A DNA stretch of 64,000 nucleotides from Thermoanaerobacterales bacterium (GCA_030019475.1 JASEER010000001.1:3606-67605); one strand, 5' to 3'. Shown: positions 22,735 to 34,584, counted from the first letter of the stretch. Numbers and translations: made by a program. Notes: generated from the sequence alone by a model not told the origin.

Positions 22735-23814
22735 ATGCCTGGTTTGCCCACCATTGGCAAGATCTCGCCGGATGTCTTTAGAGACCTGATCTACCCGCGT
22801 TTGGGGGCCCCGGCCGGAGACGTGCTTGTGGGACCTCAGAGCGGCGTTGACGTGGGAATCGTGGAGATTGGAGATCGGGCGGTCTCCTTCACTTCCGACC
22901 CCGTCTTTGTGGTGCCGGCGTTCGGCTGGGAAAAGGCCGCCTGGTTCGCCGTGCACATTCTCCTCTCCGATGCCGTAACCTGTGGACTACGCCCAAGGTT
23001 CTTGTCTATTGATCTCAATCTGCCGATGGAAATGGGCGAAGACGATTTGGCGGTCCTCTGGGATACTATCCACTGTGAATGCGTAAAGTACGGCGTCTCC
23101 ATCATTTGCGGCCATACGGGGCGCTATGAGGGATGCCATTACCCGATGGTCGGCGGGGCGACTGTAATCGGCATCGGTGGTAAGGACGAATACGTTACCC
23201 CGCGGCTGGCGAGGCCGGGCGATATGGTGATCGTCACCAAGGGGCCGGCCATTGAGGCGGCGGGTATCCTGGCCACGGTTTTCCCGGATATTCTGGAGCG
23301 AAAATACAGCCACGGCTTCAGAAATATGGCTTCAGATCTCTTCTTCAAAATGTCCGTTGTCGAGGATGCCTTTACCGCGGTGGGGGTTGGGCTGCGCGAC
23401 GACGGGGTCAGCGCCATGCACGACGCAACTGAATGCGGGGTGCTTGGCGGGCTGTACGAATTGGCCCAGGCCGCGGGCTTGGGACTACGGGTAGACAAAG
23501 AGCGCATCGTAATTGAGCCGGCGGCGATTGAGATTTGCCGTTTCTTTGGGATTGATCCCTATATAGCCATCAGCGAGGGCACGTTGATCATCGCCTGCCG
23601 GGAGTATGCGGCCCGGGCCATCGTCGAGGCCCTCTCTCGTAAGGGGATCACATCCTCCGTAGTGGGCGAGTTGACCGAGCCGGAGAAAGGGATGGCCGTC
23701 ATTGACGGGACAAGGGTGAGAGAACTGGAACACCCCGTGGTCGACCCGTTTTGGCAGGCGTTCGATAAGGCCTTGGGAGAACAGGGGAGGGTGGTGACGG
23801 AATGCCGGGGATGA
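22735..23814 (+). CDS. AIR synthase/HypE-like protein
   Basis: A 359-residue protein starting at ATG 22735, four bases after the regulator stop. It has an N-terminal AIRS domain (VGPQSGVDVGIVEIGDRAVSFTSDPVF) and a C-terminal AIRS_C domain (GDMVIVTKGPAIEAAGIL, DDGVSAMHDATECGVLGGLYE, ISEGTLIIAC). The fold is shared by PurM, SelD, ThiL and HypE. It lacks the C-terminal Cys of HypE that carries the hydrogenase cyanide group, so it is not a canonical HypE. The context (suf, fdhD) suggests a cofactor or metalloenzyme maturation role, by inference only. Confidence 0.8.
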   Translation: MPGLPTIGKISPDVFRDLIYPRLGAPAGDVLVGPQSGVDVGIVEIGDRAVSFTSDPVFVVPAFGWEKAAWFAVHILLSDAVTCGLRPRFLSIDLNLPMEMGEDDLAVLWDTIHCECVKYGVSIICGHTGRYEGCHYPMVGGATVIGIGGKDEYVTPRLARPGDMVIVTKGPAIEAAGILATVFPDILERKYSHGFRNMASDLFFKMSVVEDAFTAVGVGLRDDGVSAMHDATECGVLGGLYELAQAAGLGLRVDKERIVIEPAAIEICRFFGIDPYIAISEGTLIIACREYAARAIVEALSRKGITSSVVGELTEPEKGMAVIDGTRVRELEHPVVDPFWQAFDKALGEQGRVVTECRG

Positions 23815-23821
23815 CGGTTGG

Positions 23822-23938
23822 ATTGTTCTCTGCCTCCACTGCGGCGAAGTAATCTCTCTTCTTGGCAATGACCTTATGCAGGTATGCCCGTATTGCCTTA
23901 CTACTCAACTCAAGCGACCGACGTCGAGTTGGTTTTGA
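23822..23938 (+). pseudogene. Zinc-ribbon mini-ORF without a canonical start
   Basis: In the frame ending at TGA 23938 the translation is IVLCLHCGEVISLLGNDL followed by MQVCPYCLTTQLKRPTSSWF. It has two CxxC pairs in a Com-like zinc-ribbon arrangement. No ATG, GTG or TTG precedes the first pair in frame before the stop at 23801. Either an ATT is used, or this is a gene remnant. It sits directly behind the AIR-synthase-like gene. Confidence 0.35.
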
Positions 23939-23955
23939 TCGGTACAATAACGGTA

Positions 23956-23984
23956 AAACGGGAGTCCTTCGGGACTCCCGTTTG
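23956..23984 (+). terminator. Terminator of suf-fdhD-rrf2 cluster
   Basis: AAACGGGAGTCC-ttc-GGGACTCCCGTTT is a perfect stem followed by TGTT. Its symmetry lets it serve convergent ppdK transcription too. Confidence 0.8.
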
Positions 23985-24074
23985 TTACAGGAAAACAGAA
24001 TCCTTGGCTTTGCTGATTGGTGGGGCCAAGCGCTGACGAGCTTGGTAGCCGCTACACTGAACGGTAACCGGCGC

Positions 24075-26744
<2,670 letters not shown>

Positions 26745-26955
26745 GGCTCCTCTCCCCTTCCTTGGATATACCCCTGATCAGTTTCTTATGTTCACGGTAC
26801 GCACCGGGCCGGGCCCTGATGCCTGCTTTGGGGTGGATGGGGTAAGGAATTCTTCATCACATAGGGGAACTCCTGCTGCATTGGGCCACACTATTTGAGA
26901 TTTTGTCATACTGTTTTGGGGGCGCTACAGATTGTCCGGGGATTGGCGTATAATG

Positions 26956-28077
26956 TTAATTACGCGGGCCTTTGCCATTTTTCGCAGGGTCTTTCGCTCC
27001 GTGGCCGGTATTGTCTCCCTGGGTGCCGTCCCGGGCCGGTGCGGGCGGTGACGGCGCCAAACCGCTTTCCTTGCCCGCCTGTCCAGGCGGGGCGCCGTCG
27101 GGAGCAGCCCGGCCACGGTCCTCGCGGCCCTTGTCCGTTCCGGGCGTGTCATCGGTGGTTTTACCGTTTGCCTTCGGGGGAGCATCGCCTGAACGGGGGT
27201 GATTGCCCTGCGGCCCATCAGGTTTGCCGGCCTCTTTGCCGGCCGGTCCCCCCGGGGCGGCATCCTTCCCGTCCCTGCCGGGCGGAACAGCGGGTTTGTC
27301 GCCTTGGACCGCTGAACAGGCGCCCGGGAACAGGTCTTCGGCCTTCAGCCGGTGCCGGTCGAGGATCGCGGGCAGGCTGGCCTTTTCCAGGTCGTCCTTG
27401 GAGAGGGTGGTCCCCTGCTTGCGCCCGTGCTGGGCCACCAGCCAGCGGCCCGTGGACAGGCCCTGGCGGTGGGCCTCCCGGTACTGATCGGGCGTGGCGG
27501 GCAGCACCAGGACCCGGCCGTCGAGGCCCCGGCCGGCAAGGGACGCCGTAATCCATGCCCGGATGTCCGTGACATCCACCGGCGGGTCATCGCCGGCCGC
27601 CGGTACCAGGGTCGCCATCACAAGGGCGGGATCGCCGGGTTTCAGGGTATCGGCCGTCACCGCGCCTTCGACGAGGCGCGCCAGGGCCTGCTCCAGGCTT
27701 GGGCGGGAACCCACGTTGCTGGCCCTCAGAATGGCCCTCCCGGCCTCATCCAGGGCCTCAACCCGGCGCAGGTGTCCGTCGCGGTCCAGGGTGAGGCTGA
27801 GGCTGCCGCCGAGTTCCAGGTCGACGTGGGCGGCGGCCGGCTGGATGACCGCCGGGCCGTAGAGGACGGCGGAAAGGCATAACAAAAGGGCGGCGACCGC
27901 GGCTAGAGCCGCCGGCCAGGGCCGGCGGCGCCGCGACGGGAGGGAAACGACCGCGCCCGGTTGGGCCGCGCCGGTACGAGGCAGCCGGACGAAGTCTCCC
28001 TCGCCGGTCATGACGATCATTGATCGTCCCTTTACTTCCATGACCACCGCCTTACGGTCGACCATCGGTCGTTTCAC
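26956..28077 (-). CDS. rsgI: Anti-sigma factor RsgI-like
   Basis: A 373-residue membrane protein. The cytoplasmic N-terminus (VVMEVKGRSMIVMTGEGDFVRLP) matches the RsgI anti-sigma domain that binds SigI. One membrane helix lies at about 55-80 (AALAAVAALLLCLSAVLYG), then a periplasmic-type domain (VDLELGGSLSLTLDRDGHL) and a long Pro/Gly/Lys/Asp-rich disordered C-terminus from about 260. It overlaps the sigI end by 26 bases, so the pair is coupled. GTG at 28077 or ATG at 28065 may be used. In clostridia such proteins sense extracellular signals. No carbohydrate-binding module is visible here. Confidence 0.85.
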   Translation of the reverse strand: MKRPMVDRKAVVMEVKGRSMIVMTGEGDFVRLPRTGAAQPGAVVSLPSRRRRPWPAALAAVAALLLCLSAVLYGPAVIQPAAAHVDLELGGSLSLTLDRDGHLRRVEALDEAGRAILRASNVGSRPSLEQALARLVEGAVTADTLKPGDPALVMATLVPAAGDDPPVDVTDIRAWITASLAGRGLDGRVLVLPATPDQYREAHRQGLSTGRWLVAQHGRKQGTTLSKDDLEKASLPAILDRHRLKAEDLFPGACSAVQGDKPAVPPGRDGKDAAPGGPAGKEAGKPDGPQGNHPRSGDAPPKANGKTTDDTPGTDKGREDRGRAAPDGAPPGQAGKESGLAPSPPAPARDGTQGDNTGHGAKDPAKNGKGPRN

Positions 28078-28780
28078 CTTCCTTTCCGCCCGACGGATCC
28101 CGGTTCAACCCGGCGAAGGTACGCAGGGGGTAAAGCTCCGGCCGGGATAGGACGAGCGCCAAGGCGACGATATACCGCCGGCCGCGCTCGAGCACCCGCC
28201 GGCTCAGCCCGGTTTTCGCAGCCAACTCCCGCAGGGGCAGCCGCCGTTGCGTCTCCAGGACCTGTCGCAGGTCCGGGTCGCCCGCCACGCTGCGGGCGGC
28301 GCGGATCAACGCCTCGCGGGTATCGCGGTGTTTGGGCGAGGCGGCCACCAGGTCGGCAAAGTCCAGACCGTAAAGCCCCAACTGCCGCCGCAGGGCCTCG
28401 ACGGCCAGGGGCAGGTCGCCGGGTTCGGCGGGCACCGGTTCGGCGGGATCTACGCTGAGTTCCTCCAGGCTGACCATACCCTGGCGGTGACGCATCTCCC
28501 GCCGGTGGTGGTCGATCAGGCGCCGGCGAATGACCTGCGCGGCAAAAGACTGGAACCCGGCCCCTGCCGCGGGGTCGTAGGCGTCGATGGCCTCGTTGAG
28601 GGCGCAAAGGGCCACCCCGAGTTCGTCATCGTTCTCCCAGGCCAGATGCCGTCCCGTGACACGGGCGGCGACCTGGGCGGCAAAAGGCTTGAGCCGGCCG
28701 AGAATGGTTTCGCGTGCTTCGGCATTGCCCGCGCGGGCCTGTAAGAGCAGTTCGTTCAGTCCGACCCCGGTCTGAGGCAC
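28052..28780 (-). CDS. sigI: RNA polymerase sigma factor SigI
   Basis: A 242-residue sigma-70-family factor. The N-terminal region LLLQARAGNAEARETILGRLKPF, the NDDELGVALCALNEAIDAYDP segment and FQSFAAQVIRRRLIDHHRRE correspond to region 2. The C-terminal helix-turn-helix, RELAAKTGLSRRVLERGRRYI, is the SigI-type domain. The pairing with rsgI is diagnostic. The GTG start has AAAGGAG nine bases upstream. Bacillus SigI responds to heat and envelope stress. The signal here is not known. Confidence 0.92.
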   Translation of the reverse strand: MPQTGVGLNELLLQARAGNAEARETILGRLKPFAAQVAARVTGRHLAWENDDELGVALCALNEAIDAYDPAAGAGFQSFAAQVIRRRLIDHHRREMRHRQGMVSLEELSVDPAEPVPAEPGDLPLAVEALRRQLGLYGLDFADLVAASPKHRDTREALIRAARSVAGDPDLRQVLETQRRLPLRELAAKTGLSRRVLERGRRYIVALALVLSRPELYPLRTFAGLNRDPSGGKEGETTDGRP

Positions 28781-28881
28781 CTGGGTATACTCCTTTTAGT
28801 GTTTGATTCACGGTGGTCTTCCTTCCTCTTCGCCGGGGGCTCGTAACTTCCTTTTTTATGGCTTCGCAAAGGAAAGCGGGC

Positions 28882-28910
28882 TTTAGGTGGGTAGGCAAAA
28901 TTCGTATAAC
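28882..28910 (+). promoter_or_regulatory. Candidate promoter of P-type ATPase
   Basis: TTTAGG at 28882 and TATAAC at 28905 with a 17-base spacer. The -35 is weak. It lies 33 bases ahead of the ATG. Confidence 0.4.
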
Positions 28911-28942
28911 CTGAGGGTCAACATTAACAGGCTAGGAGCAGG

Positions 28943-31726
28943 ATGGTGAAGACCTTGAACAACGACTGGCACAGGGAGACGGCGGCCCGGGTGGGCGCGC
29001 ACCTGGGGACCGACCTGGCGGAGGGGCTGACGCAGACCCAGGTTCAGGCGCGCCTGGCCCAATACGGCCCCAACCGTTTACCGGAGAGAAAGGGGCCCTC
29101 GGCGTGGGTCATCTTTCTGGCCCAGTTTAAGAGCGTCATCGTCCTGCTCTTGATTGCCGCCGCGGCCGTTTCGGCGGCTCTGGGTGATCTGCTGGAGGCC
29201 GGGGCGATTGCCGTGGTCATCCTGCTGAACGCTGTAACAGGCTTCATTATGGAGTTCCGGGCGGCCAAGGCGATGGACGTCCTGCGGCGGATGGTCACCG
29301 TGCGGGCGAGGGTCATCCGCGACGGCCGGCTGCACGAGGTGGACGCCGCGATGCTGGTGCCCGGCGACCTGATCGTCTTTGAGGAGGGGGACCGCGTTCC
29401 GGCCGACGCCCGCCTGGTGAGCGCCGAGAACCTGGCCACCGTCGAGGCTTCGTTGACCGGGGAATCGGAGCCGGTGGAAAAGGATACCGCTCCCCTGGAT
29501 GAGCCTGGGGCACCCCCGGGGGACCGGATAAACATGGTGTTCTCCGGAACCAGCGTCGCCCGGGGAACAGGGCGGGCGGTGGTCGTCGCGACCGGGGAAC
29601 GGACGGAGATCGGCCGCATCTCCGCTCTGCTGGAGGAGACGGAAGATGAGCACACCCCCCTTGAGAAACGGATGGGCCGTTTGGGCCGTACCCTGGCCCT
29701 GGCCAGCCTGGGGATCGCCCTGGTGGTCGGGGTGGTCGGGGTCCTCACCGGAAAACCGCCGGCCCTCATGTTGACCACGGCCATCGCCCTCGCCGTCGCC
29801 GCCGTGCCCGAAGGCCTGCCGGCCGTGGCGACCATCACCCTGGCCATCGGCATGCGGCGCATGGCGCGCCAGCAGGCCATCATCCGGCGCCTGCCGGCGG
29901 TCGAAACCCTGGGGTCGACGACCGTGATCTGCACCGACAAGACCGGCACCCTGACCGAAAACCAGATGACCGTGGAACGGATCTGGCAGGGGGGACGGGA
30001 GACGGTGGTCACGGGCCTCGGCTACGTGCCGGAGGGGGAGTTCCGGCAGGACGAAGTCACCGTTGCTCCCCAGGGCGACCTCTCCCTCCTGTTGCAGGCG
30101 GGGGCGCTGGCCAACCGGGCGGCGATAGGGCGCGACGAGCGGACCGGGGAGTGGAAGGTGATCGGCGACCCCACCGAGGGGGCCCTGGTGGTGGCGGCGA
30201 GAAAGGCCGGCTTCAGCCGGGAGGAGGCCGAGGACCTGGGGTTCGTTCGCCGGCGGGAGATCCCGTTCTCATCCGAGGAAAAGCGGATGGCGGTGTACTA
30301 TGACCTCCCGGACGGGTCGACGGCGGTCTTCGCCAAAGGTGCCCCGGCGGCGATTCTGGAGGTGGCGACGCATCTGCGCGTGGACGGCCGGGACGATCCG
30401 CTGGGGGAGGATGCACGCGCGCGGGTTCAGGCGGCCAACGACGCGCTGGCCTCCGAGGGCCTGCGGGTTCTGGCCCTGGCCTACCGGCCGGGGGCAACTA
30501 CTTCGGAGGAGACACCGTACCATGGCCTGGTCTTGCTCGGCCTGGTCGGCCTGGCGGACCCCCCGCGGAAGGAGGTGCCCGCGGCAATCGCCGAGGCGCG
30601 CCGGGCGGGAGTACGGACGATAATGATCACCGGCGACCAGCCGGCCACGGCGAAGGCCATTGCCCGCCGCATCGGCCTGGGCGGGGACGACCAGGCGGTG
30701 GTGCACGGGCGCGACCTGGGGCGGGCCACACCTGACGAATTGCGTTCACTGGTTGCGCAGACGGCGGTTTTTGCCCGCGTTTCCCCGGAGCACAAGCTGG
30801 CCCTGGTCCGGGCGCTGCAAGATCGGGGGGAAGTGGTGGCCATGACCGGGGACGGGGTCAATGACGCCCCGGCCTTGCGGCGGGCCGATATAGGGGTGGC
30901 GATGGGTATCCAGGGGACGGCGGTGGCCAGGGAGGCGGCGGACATGGTCCTGGCCGACGACAACTTCGCCACGATTATCCGCGCCGTAAAGCAGGGGCGT
31001 GTGATTTTCGACAACATCCAGAAGTTCATCCATTATCTTTTCTCCTGCAACCTTTCCGAGATCCTCGTAATCTTTATCGCCATCGTCGCCGGGCTGCCGA
31101 TACCCCTTGTTGTGCTCCAGATCCTCTGGCTTAACATGCTCACCGATGTCTTCCCGGCTCTCGCCCTGGGCTGGGAACCGGCTGAGCCGGGTGTCATGCG
31201 GCGGCCGCCCCGCAGTCCCCGTGCCGAGCTTGTAGACACCCCTTTCTTCGGCCTCATCTCCGCCCAGGGGCTGTTCCTCGCCATCGGCACCCTTGGAGCC
31301 TACTACTATGTCCTCGCCTCCGGCGGGGATATCGCCACGGCGAGAACGGTGGCGTTTGTTACCATCGCCCTGGTACAGGTCGCGCACGTCTTCAACGTAC
31401 GGCGGCACGACCGTTTTGGGGTGGAAGGTTCCCTCCTGGCCAACCCCTTTATGCTCGGCGCTCTGGGCATGACCCTGGGGTTGCAGATCCTCGCGGTGTA
31501 CCTGCCGGGCTTGAACCTTGTTCTGGATACGGTACCTCTCACAGGAGGAGAATGGCTGGTGGTGGCAGGGGGTGTCATCGGCCCCGTGGCTGCGGTCTGG
31601 GCGCTGAAGCGGGTGATCCTGGGCCGGCGACAGGCGGTGCGTCGGAAAGGACGGGCCCCGGGCGCCGAAGACGCGCCGCGGGGCCGCGAAGACTGGACTG
31701 TTGTGACGGGAAAAAGGAAAGTCTGA
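28943..31726 (+). CDS. Cation P-type ATPase, calcium-type (PacL-like)
   Basis: A 927-residue P2-type ATPase. It shows an N-terminal cation ATPase domain (GLTQTQVQARLAQYGPNRLPE), TGES in the actuator at 172-175, PEGLP in membrane helix 4 at about 289-293, DKTGTLT with phosphorylated Asp332, FSSEEKRM in the nucleotide domain, and TGDGVNDAPAL in the hinge. About ten membrane helices are seen, with a basic C-terminal tail. PEGLP rather than CPC marks a calcium or similar divalent pump instead of a heavy-metal pump. The ATG follows AGGAGCAGG. It is divergent from sigI and appears monocistronic. Confidence 0.93.
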   Translation: MVKTLNNDWHRETAARVGAHLGTDLAEGLTQTQVQARLAQYGPNRLPERKGPSAWVIFLAQFKSVIVLLLIAAAAVSAALGDLLEAGAIAVVILLNAVTGFIMEFRAAKAMDVLRRMVTVRARVIRDGRLHEVDAAMLVPGDLIVFEEGDRVPADARLVSAENLATVEASLTGESEPVEKDTAPLDEPGAPPGDRINMVFSGTSVARGTGRAVVVATGERTEIGRISALLEETEDEHTPLEKRMGRLGRTLALASLGIALVVGVVGVLTGKPPALMLTTAIALAVAAVPEGLPAVATITLAIGMRRMARQQAIIRRLPAVETLGSTTVICTDKTGTLTENQMTVERIWQGGRETVVTGLGYVPEGEFRQDEVTVAPQGDLSLLLQAGALANRAAIGRDERTGEWKVIGDPTEGALVVAARKAGFSREEAEDLGFVRRREIPFSSEEKRMAVYYDLPDGSTAVFAKGAPAAILEVATHLRVDGRDDPLGEDARARVQAANDALASEGLRVLALAYRPGATTSEETPYHGLVLLGLVGLADPPRKEVPAAIAEARRAGVRTIMITGDQPATAKAIARRIGLGGDDQAVVHGRDLGRATPDELRSLVAQTAVFARVSPEHKLALVRALQDRGEVVAMTGDGVNDAPALRRADIGVAMGIQGTAVAREAADMVLADDNFATIIRAVKQGRVIFDNIQKFIHYLFSCNLSEILVIFIAIVAGLPIPLVVLQILWLNMLTDVFPALALGWEPAEPGVMRRPPRSPRAELVDTPFFGLISAQGLFLAIGTLGAYYYVLASGGDIATARTVAFVTIALVQVAHVFNVRRHDRFGVEGSLLANPFMLGALGMTLGLQILAVYLPGLNLVLDTVPLTGGEWLVVAGGVIGPVAAVWALKRVILGRRQAVRRKGRAPGAEDAPRGREDWTVVTGKRKV

Positions 31727-31746
31727 CGCCTTTGCCTTAAGCTGTT

Positions 31747-31950
31747 TCAGCCGGAGCGGATGTGGAACCGGGACCCGCGCCGGCCCGCCCGGATGCCCGG
31801 GCCGAGCAGATAGACCGGCCGCTCCGGGTCGTGGAAAGGCACCACGGCACTGACCGTGCCGGCGTCGAAGCTGTCCTCTGCCGAGTAGGGCTGCACGATG
31901 CTCCCGGCATCTCCGGCATCCCCGGTATCTTCGTTGTCCACCGCCGCCAA
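31747..31950 (-). CDS. Small hypothetical protein downstream of histidine kinase
   Basis: A 67-residue product starting at TTG 31950 after AAAGGGAGGGAG. It reads MAAVDNEDTGDAGDAGSI then VQPYSAEDSFDAGTV, and ends in a basic tail. It is acidic at the front and basic at the end, with no membrane segment or known motif. It follows the kinase gene by 40 bases in the same direction and is likely co-transcribed. Function unknown. Confidence 0.55.
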   Translation of the reverse strand: MAAVDNEDTGDAGDAGSIVQPYSAEDSFDAGTVSAVVPFHDPERPVYLLGPGIRAGRRGSRFHIRSG

Positions 31951-31990
31951 AGCGCTCCCTCCCTTTCTCCTTGATCGCGCGATTTCGGCC

Positions 31991-33211
31991 TTAGTTTGGC
32001 CCGGGTGCGGAGTCGCTATCCGGCCGCCGGCCGGGGGTGGGAACATCCTCAGGGGCGGGTAGGGGCAAGGTCAGCCTGACCGTCGTTCCGATGCCATCCC
32101 TGCTTTCAACGGTGAGGTTTCCCCCATGCTGGTGGACAATGCTGCGCGAAATAGGAAGACCGAGGCCCGTTCCGCCGTGGGTCGTAAAGTACAGGTCGAA
32201 GATCTTGGGCATCACGGCGGGCTTGATACCGTGGCCGTTATCCCGTACTTCGATGTACAGGGTCCGGTCATCCCGGCGGGTGGCGATAACCACCGTCCCC
32301 CCGGGCGGGGTCGCGTCAATCGCGTTCTTGATCAGGTTTACAAGCACCTGTTTGAGTTGATCCGGGTCGCCCTGGATGGCGGTCCCCGTCGCCTGGAGGT
32401 CGGTCTGCAGGTCAATGCCGTTAAGAAAGGTGTAGCCTTGCATCAGGGCAACGACGTCCTCCACCAGGCCGTCGGGGTCGACCGCCGTCATCCCTGCGCC
32501 GTCGTTCCTGCTCAGGCTGATGAAGCCGCGAATCAGGTCGTTGACCCGGTCTACCTCTTCGAGGATCAGGTTCAGGTAAGTGGAGGGGTCCTGCGTGGCC
32601 CGGCCCTCCAGGAGGAGTTGAACGAAGCCGCGGATAGCCGCTATCGGATTACGGACCTCGTGGGCGAAGCCGGCAATGATTTTGCTCGTTACGCCCAGCC
32701 GTTCGTAGTGCCGCAGGCGGCGTTCCTGATCGCGCATTTCGGTGAGGTCGGTGAGGACGCAGAGCCTCCCGATGGGCTGGTGGTTCTGGTTCCGCAGGAC
32801 GCGGATATCCACCAGCAAAGTGACCGGCTTGCCCCGGCAGAGGGCCTTAACCTCCACCCCAGAAAATTCGACACCGTGATCCAGCGACTGCAGGAGGGTG
32901 TGCAGGAAGTCGCCGGGGGTAAGGACCTGGCGGATATCCCGGTGGAGAACGGACGAGCGCGGTTGGCCGAACAGCTTCTCCGCGGCGAAATTCCACACGA
33001 AAAGGCCCCCGTTGCGATCCACCGCGAAAACCGCCTGGCCCATGGTGTCCAGCAGGCGCTTGAGGTTGGCAGAGGTCAGCATGGGTTCCAGTGCGCTGGT
33101 ATCAGATCCTGCAGTCATTTCCCCCGCCTCGTGAAGCGCCGGTTCAAACGCGGGTATCGCGTCGCGCCAGACGATCATTATTTGTTTAGCAATCCCCGTG
33201 TTGGAAGGCAA
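31991..33211 (-). CDS. PAS-domain sensor histidine kinase, sporulation-kinase type
   Basis: A 406-residue soluble kinase. A PAS domain covers about 47-160 (LDTMGQAVFAVDRNGGLFVWN). The dimerisation/phosphoacceptor helix has His184 in GFAHEVRNPIAAIRGFVQLL. The HATPase domain has N box LVNLIKNAIDATP, G1 DNGHGI and G2 GGTGLGL. No membrane segment is seen, so it senses an internal signal. The layout resembles KinA/KinE-type sporulation kinases and NtrB-like kinases. No response regulator gene is next to it. The TTG start has GGGGGTG upstream. Confidence 0.9.
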   Translation of the reverse strand: MPSNTGIAKQIMIVWRDAIPAFEPALHEAGEMTAGSDTSALEPMLTSANLKRLLDTMGQAVFAVDRNGGLFVWNFAAEKLFGQPRSSVLHRDIRQVLTPGDFLHTLLQSLDHGVEFSGVEVKALCRGKPVTLLVDIRVLRNQNHQPIGRLCVLTDLTEMRDQERRLRHYERLGVTSKIIAGFAHEVRNPIAAIRGFVQLLLEGRATQDPSTYLNLILEEVDRVNDLIRGFISLSRNDGAGMTAVDPDGLVEDVVALMQGYTFLNGIDLQTDLQATGTAIQGDPDQLKQVLVNLIKNAIDATPPGGTVVIATRRDDRTLYIEVRDNGHGIKPAVMPKIFDLYFTTHGGTGLGLPISRSIVHQHGGNLTVESRDGIGTTVRLTLPLPAPEDVPTPGRRPDSDSAPGPN

Positions 33212-33477
33212 AGTGACACCCCCGCAAAACCCATCTTCTTTATTCTATTTACGAAAGGAAGGATACAAAAGGCTGTATCGATCGCCTTATTCCCCCACCA
33301 AACGACATCCATCGCTGTCGAAAACCTTAAACCCGGGTTTGACGTCCATCTTTAAAAGGGCGGGGATGGCAGCATATCGCCCGCCACGCGGGTATGCTCC
33401 GGCGGATCAAGACATAGGAGGCCAGAGCGAGGTTGACAGAGAGAGCGGCGATTGTTTATAGTACCTACACAACTTCA

Positions 33478-33628
33478 TACCCCCAGCGCTGAATCCCCGG
33501 TGCGACCGGGGAGCGGAGGAACCGGTTCCCTTTGGGGTGAATCGCCGGGCGGGTCAGGGCCCGCCTGGGTAGGGTTACTCTTCGACCCGAACCCGTCAGC
33601 TAACTTCGCAAGCGTCGAAAGAGGAGTC
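33478..33628 (+). promoter_or_regulatory. c-di-AMP riboswitch (ydaO/yuaA type)
   Basis: The conserved ydaO core is present in order: CGCTGAATCC, GGAGCGGAGGAACCGG, TTTGGGGTGAAT, GTAGGGTTACTC, CCCGAACCCGTCAGCTAA and CGCAAGCGT-AAAGAG. Boundaries are approximate. It lies about 150 bases ahead of an amino-acid ABC transporter operon and is followed by a terminator at 33670-33697, fitting an off-switch on c-di-AMP binding. cdaA in the same window could supply the ligand. Confidence 0.9.
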
Positions 33629-33669
33629 GGCGGCCGTCTGCCGGCCGTGGTCTTTTGTTTTGGCTGTTT

Positions 33670-33697
33670 GCCCCAGGGGAATTTCCCTTGGGGCTTT
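33670..33697 (+). terminator. Terminator of riboswitch expression platform
   Basis: GCCCCAGGGG pairs with CCCTTGGGGC around AATTT, followed by TTTGTG, between the riboswitch and the binding-protein gene. Confidence 0.65.
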
Positions 33698-33777
33698 GTG
33701 CTTCGCTGCGGCCGGGGGAGGTGGAAGCAAAGGCCGTCGCGGACGATCAGTGCCGAATGGGAAAAGGAGGTATCCAG

Positions 33778-34584
33778 GTGGCCAGAAAGATGCTAGTGGT
33801 CCTTATGGTGTTGGCTTCCATAACGCTTATCGTGGCGGGTTGCACCGGTTCCCTAACCGGTTCCGTAAAAGAGGAAGACACTCCGGCGGCGGGTGAACCG
33901 GCCAAGGAGGCCTTCAACTGGGCCTGCTCCGGGCAGTACCGGCCCTTTAACTTCTACGACGAGAAAAACAACCTGACCGGCTTCGATGTGGAGATCGGCA
34001 GGGCCCTTTGCGAAAAGATGGGAATGGAGCCCAAACCGGTGACGGCGCCCTGGGACAGCCTGATCAACGGCCTGCAGGCGAAACGCTACGACGCGATCCT
34101 CGGCAGCATGACGATCACCGAGGAGCGCAAGCAGCAGGTGGACTTTTCGGACCCCTACTACGTTTCGGGGGCCCAGCTTTTCGTCCGCAAGGAGGAAACG
34201 GGGATCAAGAGCGCGGCCGACTTGAAGCAGGATACGAAAATCGGTGTGCTCACCAACAGCACCTACGATAAGGAGGCCCGGAAATACTCCAAGAACATCG
34301 TCAACTACCAGAGCGACGAGACAGCGCTGCGTGACCTCAACGCCGGGCGTGTGGATGCGGTCATCACCGACCGCTTCGTAGGCAAACTGGCTATTGACGA
34401 GACCGGCCTGAAGAACATCGAAATGGTGGGGGATCTCCTGTTCGTCGAGGAAGTCGGTATCGCCTTCCGTAAGGGCGACGATGCCCTGCGGGAAAAGGTG
34501 AACGCCGCCTTGAAGGCCATCAAGGACGACGGGACCTACCTGAAGATCAGTAACAAGTACTTCGGGCAAGACATCAGTAAGTAA
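33778..34584 (+). CDS. Polar amino-acid ABC transporter, binding lipoprotein
   Basis: A 268-residue SBP_bac_3 protein. GTG at 33778 follows AAAGGAGG, and upstream codons to 33655 overlap the riboswitch terminator and are excluded. The signal ends in a lipobox IVAGC. The mature protein has RPFNFYDEKNNLTGFDVEIG, DAILGSMTITEERKQQVDFS and GRVDAVITDR, typical of glutamine/arginine/cystine-type binding proteins. It heads a three-gene operon under a c-di-AMP riboswitch. Family-wise such operons import amino acids that may act as osmolytes. The ligand is not determined. Confidence 0.92.
   Translation: MARKMLVVLMVLASITLIVAGCTGSLTGSVKEEDTPAAGEPAKEAFNWACSGQYRPFNFYDEKNNLTGFDVEIGRALCEKMGMEPKPVTAPWDSLINGLQAKRYDAILGSMTITEERKQQVDFSDPYYVSGAQLFVRKEETGIKSAADLKQDTKIGVLTNSTYDKEARKYSKNIVNYQSDETALRDLNAGRVDAVITDRFVGKLAIDETGLKNIEMVGDLLFVEEVGIAFRKGDDALREKVNAALKAIKDDGTYLKISNKYFGQDISK

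Noticed and set aside
22735-23814. Calling the AIR-synthase-like gene hypE or selD
   Set aside because: It lacks the HypE C-terminal cysteine and the N-terminal SelD glycine-rich catalytic Cys/Sec motif. No hydrogenase or selenium genes are nearby.
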